A stretch of DNA of 64,000 nucleotides, taken from assembly GCA_023053545.1 (NCBI GenBank), contig JAKZAN010000001.1, forward strand, positions 702,565-766,564. Reading direction: 5' to 3'. A program made the translations under genes and the position numbers. The notes under the pieces are model-generated. The model was not told where the DNA came from and searched no databases. It worked only from the letters and a program-made list of their open reading frames with translations. Numbering within the stretch: the first letter of the stretch is position 1; each line of letters begins with the position of its first letter. Positions 57,901-64,000 of this stretch are shown in pieces. This DNA comes from Lepidurus packardi (taxonomy: Eukaryota > Arthropoda > Branchiopoda > Notostraca > Triopsidae).

Positions 57901-60900
57901 TCGAAATAGTAATAGTAATCGAAATAGAAATCGCCTTGGAATTGTGCTAGTTAACGGACATCCCAGCTTATTTGACGTGCTTTACAAGTTTCGGCACAAC
58001 AATTCGAAAATTAGTGTTTAACTAATAGTTTCTGTATATTTAACTGCATATTTTGTAACCAGTTATGTATACACTTTCTGTAGTTCATTATATATTTAAA
58101 TTTCATTATTTACGTAATAAAATTAACTAGCATTTCAACTTTCAGCATCTGTTCAATCTGTATAAAGCGAAAAATCTATATAACAATTTGAAAGCTAGTG
58201 TTTAATTAATAGTTTCTGTATATTATATATTTATAACTGCATATTTTATATTCAGTTATGTATACAGTTTCTATAGTTCATTATATGTTACAAATTTCAG
58301 TATTTACGTAATAAAATTAACAAGCATTTCAACTTTCAGCATCTGTTCAATCTATACAAACAGAAAAATCTATATAACCACAAAAGTCTAAAGCGTGTCT
58401 TATATTTGCAAGTCTATTCTAATCTATTAAATTATCTAAAAAACCTACAACTTTATTAACCCTAGAATGTTATTTAAAATGTGTATTTTTGTGACATTTC
58501 GTTCAGTTTCAACAAGCTATTGCTGCAAAAGGAAGAGCTGGAGCAGAAACACTTGCATTTGCTCCAAATAGTCGAAAGCGAAAAGACGGCCAAATGGCAG
58601 TACACGCAGCAATGCGAGGAATTGACCACGGAAATCAAGAAATTACGCGCAGAATTGTGCATGCTAAAGAAAGAGTGGCGTTTAACGCCCAGCGTGGTGA
58701 ACCAGTCGGGCGACGGCCCGACTGAAGACGTGGAATCCGAAGATTTAAAGAAAATCCGCAAAGTGCAGAGCTTCTTCCGCGGCTGGTTATGTCGCCATCG
58801 CTGGAAGCAGATCGTGGAAGAATACATTCGCTCCCCGCACGCCGAGAGCATGCGTAAGCGCAACAGGTAAACCCAGCCATGCTATGGATTAGTTCATTTT
58901 TACAACCGTTTTGTGTTTTAACCATCGTCACATCCTTTTTTTCATCCCTTTTTGCTTGTTTCTTCCCTTTACCCACCCCAGTTTGGTCTTTCGGATGGTG
59001 GAAACGGAAGAAGAATACGTTGCCCAGTTGGAAATCCTGGTGGCGTGTTTCCTCCGTCCCATGAAAATGGTGGCTAGCTCCAAAAAACCGCCCTGTAGCC
59101 ACGACGACCTCAACTCGATTTTCCTCAACGCGGAAACGGTGTTTTTCCTTCATCAGATCTTCCTGAAAGGCTTGTTGGCGCGCATGAACTCGTGGCCGAC
59201 CTTGGTTTTAGGTATTTTGTAGAACACTTTTGAGCCAAGATTGTAGACAGAGATGGGATAAATCTTCGAAAGTAGGGGATTTGTTTGACATGCTCCTGCC
59301 CATGCTGCATATTTACCAAGAGTACGTGCGGAATCATCATTTCAGCCTCCAAGTCCTTACCGAGTGCAAACAAAATGCGCTATTTGCCACGCTTCTAAAT
59401 CGCTTGGAAAACAAAGCACCTTGCCAAGGCAGATCGCTGGAAACTTTCCTTACTTACCCCATGCATCAAGTAAAGAATGGAAAGACGAGAAATTGGGTTT
59501 TCTCCAGTCAGAAATTGGCTAGAAATCAATGTTAATTTTCGGATTTTAGATTCCGCGGTACATTATTACACTGCACGAACTGTTGGCTCATACGCCTCAT
59601 GATCACGTCGAACGGAAAAGCTTGGAAAATGCACGGGATCAGCTGGAAGATTTGTCCAGACAAATGCATGATGAAGTACGGAACTTGTGTCTTCATATTT
59701 CGAATATTATGGTTATTTTCGAGTATTATTGTTAATTTCCAGGAGCAGAAATAGGGTTTTAGTTGGGAAAGAATTTTCGATAATTTTCAAATTACAGGAT
59801 ATAGTTAAGGCCACCCTGTGTTGCAAATAGTTGATACTTTTTCGTCAGAAGATGGCACTAATGTCGCACCCTTTTTGTCATGAGAGGGCAACAACTTCAA
59901 ACACAATTTTACACAAAAATTTCAAAGAAATTTAACGATAAAATTGACAAATATACCGTTTAGATCGTTAAACTTCTTTAAATGTTTAAAGTTGCTACAT
60001 TCTCATGATGTCAACACGTTCTCCGGTTTAGTTGACACTTTTTCGTCAGAAGATGGCACTGATGTCACACCCTTTTTGTCATGAGAATGCAACAACTTGA
60101 AACAGAATTTTACACAAAAATTTCAAAGAAATTTAACGGTAAAATTTAAATATACAGTTTAGATCGTTAAACTTCTTTAAATGTTTAAAGTTACTTACTT
60201 AACTTACTTACTTAACTTACTTAAGTTACTTACTTAGTTAGTTTAAGTATACTTTTTCGTCAGAAGATGGCACTGATGTCACACCCTTTTTATCAAGAGA
60301 GTGCAACAACTTGAAACACAATTTTTACACACAATTTCAAAGAAATTTAACGATAAAATTGGAAAATATACCGTTTAGATCGTTAAACTTCTTTAAATGT
60401 TTAAAGTTGCTACATTCTCATGATGTCAACACGTTCTCCGGATTTAGTGACAAACGTGTGATATGTATCCCGCTGTCAAAATTGCACCAGTGTGTTAGTT
60501 TGGAACAACGAATCTTTTCTTCAGCTAAATGAAAGAAAGTATAAGTTTTGACGATTCTCATCAATACGAAAGTTGACGACAACCTAATCTAAACCTAATC
60601 TAACCGTTATCTAATCGTTAACCTAATCTAAACCTAAGCTAATGCATTCTCAATCCCACCACCAGTTTTTAACACGCGTGACACCAGTTTGTCACTCTTT
60701 TTCCGGAGAAATGGAATGAAAATGAAATGACTAATGGAATGAAAGAAAGTATAAGTTTTGACGATTCTCATCAATACGAAAGTTGATGAGAACATAACCT
60801 AATCTAACCGTTATCTAATCGTTAACCTAATCTAAACGAAGCTAATGCATTCTCAATCCCACCACCAATTTTCAACACGAGTGACACCAGTTTGTCACTC

Positions 60901-63370
60901 TTTTTACGAACGTTTTGCAGCGATAATACACTCTAGTGTCATCTTTTTCCGGGTTCTGAAACTGGAGAACCTGTTGCATACAGGAGTTTGACACGAGCGC
61001 CATCTGTTGAGAAACTTACCAACTACTTGCAGTACACCGTGGCCTTCATGACTGAGTTTAAAGCTTAGTTTCTGGCTCAGTTTTGTATTCTTTATTCCAT
61101 TGTATATTTATTTATTGTGCTGCTTTACTTGTGTGGGCAGAATAGGCATAGACTCATCTAAAATTGTTATCTCAGGTCAGCGAAACCGAAAACATTAGGA
61201 AAAACCTAGCTATCGAACGAATGATTATCGAAGGCTGTGACATTCTAATGGACGTTAACCAAGTTTTTGTCCGACAAGGCAAGTTTTCTACCGTTTCCTT
61301 TTATTTATCTTACAAAATTCTGATTCCTTATTTTATTGTTATTATCTTCGACTTATTAGGAAGTTTACTGCACGTGGTACCCGAAAAAAGTCGATCTCAA
61401 CGAGGTAGATTGTCCGTCTCCAAATCATCAGAGAAGGAACAAGTTCGGCAATGTTTCCTCTTCTCCAGTCACCTCATCATCGCCACACGGTTTACTTTTC
61501 ACTTTCTACCTCATTTTAATACCCAAAAAATGTGTTTATTTGTTTGACGCATTGGCTTTCGATTGCAGAACTCAAGGTGGCCGTCTCAATCTGGTTCCCA
61601 ATGTAGGCAAAATCGGTTTAGCGGACGTGACGTTGGTGGAAGACCCTGGCGAGCACAATAATAGTGGAAATGACGATGACGGAGGTAATTAAGAAACGAA
61701 GATTCCTTTCTGGGCTTGTCTTTTGTTCTGTCTTTTGATGGATGTTGTGCGTGTTTGCGATGGGGGCGTGCCTGTGTGTGAAACTGTTGGGGGGTCCTTG
61801 GTTGATCCATTCTGGGCGTGGTGTATCTGACTCTAGATTCCTCAGTGTGCTCCATGTCTTCGCAAAGCTCGGGGATTTCCGAGTCTTCTGTCAGTGGCAG
61901 TACTTCGCCTCGCACAGACTACCATGGTCTCGATTTCCAGCTTTTGGTCGATTCCAAGAAAGATACAGGCGGAGGGGGCGGAGCAATGGTGGTTCATCTG
62001 GTGGCGCCATCTGTTGCGGATAAAACTGCCTGGATCTCAGATCTCTCCCAAGTAAAGCGTCCTTTTGTATTCCGTCAAAAAAAGAAAATAGGACCAATTA
62101 TGAAAATGGATTGCACTTTCGGATTTAGTGCATTGACAACGTGCATTTCAATGATTTTGTGCATTTGGCACCCGATACATCCTCCGTGACGCAACCTCAG
62201 TCCATCAGAAATGATCCCAAGCTTTTCACGGATGACGTGGACATTCGATTTAGTCGAACGTTAAACTCTTGCAAGGTAAAAAAAAAGCTTTGGTATTTGT
62301 CTTTACATTGAGACATTCTATGTGCAGGTACCCCAAATCCGGTACGCCACGCCTACGCGTTTGCTGGAAAGGTTAACGGATTTACGTTTCCTCTCCATCG
62401 ATTTTCTCAATACGTTTTTGCTCACCTATCGCGTTTTCACGGACTCGGTTACTGTTTTAGACGCTCTTAAGAAAGTGTTCTACGCGGGGGAAACGGAAGC
62501 GGCTACTACACCTAGTGCGCGGAATTCTGTCGCGTAAATTCCACTTGATTTGTTTGAATATGAGTTTGCTCATTTCATTCCTTCATTTCATTTCTAGGTC
62601 GATTGAGCTTTGTGTTAGTAATAGAAGTGAATGCGGCACATACTTAACGGCCTCTAACCTGGAGGCGGAGCCTAGGGATGGGCGTGACAGGGGGAGGAGC
62701 TTATCGCCTCGTCGTACTTCCAGTGGAAGCACAGTTTCAGGTAAAAACCGTACATTTTCCGTTATTAAACAAGTTCAAAAGGTAACAAATCAGTTGCAAT
62801 GAAAATCAAGATTCGATGTCTGGTACGGCAACAGGTTACGGTTCGGAAACGCACGAAAGGGACCGAAGTCATAGCCGAGAGTATGCTAATCCGCTTGGTT
62901 TAAGTCCGTCTGCTCGAGGACAGTGGTGGAGAAGAAGTCGAAGGAAAGGTGAGTGAAAAGAAAGTTCAGTACTTTTGCTCACAGTTCAATTTTGGCTCCT
63001 TTTTGTTATTTAGAGGAGGAAGAGCGTCTCGAAACTTCGCCAGCCAGATCACTCTTTGTGTCTTTCACCCCATCATCACCTTCGCCTTCGACGTCCGTTG
63101 GCCCGAATAGTCCGTTTAGCAGCCCCAGAGGCTCAGCTCAGTGGGGCAGCGGTGGCGGTGGGCTCCGCCCAGCTGATTCCTTAAGCGCTTTGTCTCGCTC
63201 TCGTCGCAATAGCCGTCAAAATCAAGTTCAGTCTCAGTCCCTGAGTTCCACCGAAACTGCTGAAGCCCCAGAAGAAGCTGAAGAAGCAGCGGCGCAAAAC
63301 CTGGAAGACAGCAACCACTTGACTATCCCGAAAAGTATGGGCTCGTCTTCGAGTGCAGATACTCTTACAG
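54996..63370 (+). CDS. RasGRF-type Ras/Rac guanine nucleotide exchange factor (3' end outside window)
   Basis: Calcium/calmodulin-regulated exchange factor acting at the membrane on Rac and Ras. Exons: 54996-55139, 56559-56681, 57121-57227, 58507-58866, 58982-59211, 59276-59469, 59550-59675, 61176-61278, 61360-61489, 61569-61684, 61837-62051, 62129-62275, 62328-62533, 62598-62740, 62811-62948, 63014-63370; 946 codons so far. Domains: PH1 ~18-125 ([12 protein letters not shown]), coiled coil ~127-185, IQ motif [17 protein letters not shown] ~209-225, RhoGEF/DH ~250-430, PH2 ~460-615, Ras-exchanger motif from ~668 ([20 protein letters not shown]). A Ser/Pro-rich linker runs to the window edge. 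The CDC25 domain is not in the window. ATG 54996 (MQRPVRINE) is chosen because it aligns with vertebrate starts; an in-frame ATG lies at 54981. The intron after exon 8 starts with GC. Confidence 0.95.
55239..56390 (+). repeat. ~170-bp satellite in RasGRF intron 1
   Basis: Five copies start with TTTTTGCGTAGTGGGCTTTA (near 55239, 55411, 55574, 55919, 56093). Each is followed by TATGGAATATTCTAATG and runs of TTTCATTATTTCAATAGTAT. Short frames here are repeat artefacts. Confidence 0.9.
57228..58506 (+). repeat. Tandem duplications in RasGRF intron 3
   Basis: GAGACATCTCTTGGATAAAT occurs near 57240 and 57705; TTAACGGACATCCCAGCTTA near 57557 and 57952; AGTTTCTGTATATT with ACTGCATATTTT near 57627, 58028 and 58210. 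Units of about 400 bp were duplicated. No gene is seen. Confidence 0.8.
59676..61175 (+). repeat. Two tandem repeat families in RasGRF intron 7
   Basis: A ~200-bp unit (CTTTTTCGTCAGAAGATGGC ... TTTAGATCGTTAAACTTC) occurs three times near 59838, 60037 and 60247. A second unit (GAAAGTATAAGTTTTGACGA ... CACCAGTTTGTCACTC) occurs at ~60533 and ~60745. The AGATGGCACTGATG word recalls the dispersed vitellogenin-intron family. No gene is seen. Confidence 0.85.
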
Positions 63371-63429
63371 GTACTCCAGAGACTCTCTTTTCCTATGGTT
63401 AACCTTTAATACTGATATTTAATATATGG

Positions 63430-63790
63430 ATATCATAGAGTATAAGATATATACAGAGGGAACATCCCTGTTTTGTCAGTTACCAAGCAATAGATAGAAA
63501 AACTGGGGCCGGTGGAACTGCATGCTGATTGGCCATGCTGAGAGCATAGAGTAAAGATATATACAGATGGAACATCCTATGTAGAAGTCTGTTACCAAGA
63601 AATTATATCGAAAAGGAGGCCAAATGGAATCAAAATGGAACCAGTTGCGTTTTCTTTAGCTAGTCGACTTTTAGTTTTGGTCTCGTCAGGCAAATCTATA
63701 GCGAGTAATGATAATAATATAATTGTAATCACAAATTATATCGAAAAGGAGGAGCCAAATGGAACCAGTTGCTGATTGGTCATTAAGAGG
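63430..63790. repeat. Repeat block in RasGRF intron 16 (window end)
   Basis: Duplicated words include GATATATACAGA(G/T)GGAACATC (63448, 63555) and AATTATATCGAAAAGGAGG (63602, 63733). The part 63655-63785 is the near reverse complement of 42403-42530, so this is a dispersed element. Confidence 0.7.
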
Positions 63791-64000
63791 CAGATTGGTA
63801 TCGCTTGTCAGACATCGATTATAAACAGTTTACATGTGAATACTAATAGTATTCGCATAGGGTCAATTTCCGCTTGTTTATCTCAGATAAGGGAATCGAT
63901 ATATTCATATAGGTATCGATTTGCGTTTGAACCTCCTTATATTTCACGCCACGAGCAAGGCGTTGGTTAAACAAGCCTGACCATTCCTGTCCTCTCATGA

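Noticed and set aside
58474..59153. Antisense frames of 129 and 172 codons over RasGRF exons 4-5
   Set aside because: The plus-strand exons match RasGRF residue by residue; the antisense frames are shadows.

Overview
This is an arthropod nuclear genome window, most likely a branchiopod crustacean and probably cladoceran-like. The strongest clue is a vitellogenin carrying N-terminal Cu/Zn-superoxide-dismutase-like domains, a fusion I know from Daphnia vitellogenins; the species itself cannot be read from the sequence. Genes are split by many introns, often 60-90 bp, with GT-AG borders. Coding DNA is GC-balanced, while introns and spacers are AT-rich and full of tandem and dispersed repeats. 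I rebuilt exon chains by hand from splice sites, reading frame and family homology; every complete chain sums to a multiple of three.

Layout: (1) 1-1.6 kb, last exon of an animal haem peroxidase (+), preceded by a satellite-filled intron. (2) 2.0-18.9 kb, a 26-exon vitellogenin gene (+) of 2,782 aa with two SOD-like domains, long Met-Tyr-Gly repeats, the lipid-transfer module and a C-terminal VWD domain. (3) 20.1-25.0 kb, an ADAMTS-type metalloprotease (-). (4) 27.0-31.9 kb, three secreted-protein genes (+): a small Ig-domain protein with a broken partial duplicate, an intronless serpin, and a second Ig-type protein. (5) 32.0-42.0 kb, a compact housekeeping block: XPF/ERCC4 nuclease (-), a C6orf120 homologue (-) whose stop lies 21 bp before the XPF start, then SAC3D1 (+) and ADAT2 (+) whose reading frames overlap by 8 nt, and the methionine-salvage isomerase MRI1 (-), whose stop lies 28 bp from that of ADAT2. 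(6) 42.0-55.0 kb, no conventional intact gene: a broken HARBI1-like transposase, an array of duplicated exon-like modules with conserved splice-like borders, a 1.2-kb near-identical segmental duplication, hairpins, homopolymer G and C tracts and a clean pogo/Tigger-type MITE. (7) 55.0-64.0 kb, the 5' two-thirds of a RasGRF gene (+) (PH, coiled coil, IQ, RhoGEF, PH, Ras-exchanger motif); the CDC25 catalytic domain lies beyond the window.

Functionally, peroxidase, vitellogenin, ADAMTS, serpin and the Ig proteins are all predicted to be secreted, whereas the 32-42 kb block concerns DNA repair, mRNA export/centrosome, tRNA editing and methionine salvage. The observations I rate highest are the SAC3D1-ADAT2 overlapping (apparently dicistronic) pair, the doubled SOD domains that keep zinc but lose copper ligands, the C6orf120-XPF packing, the 43-52 kb module array, and a GC-AG intron in RasGRF that is in frame and free of stops.
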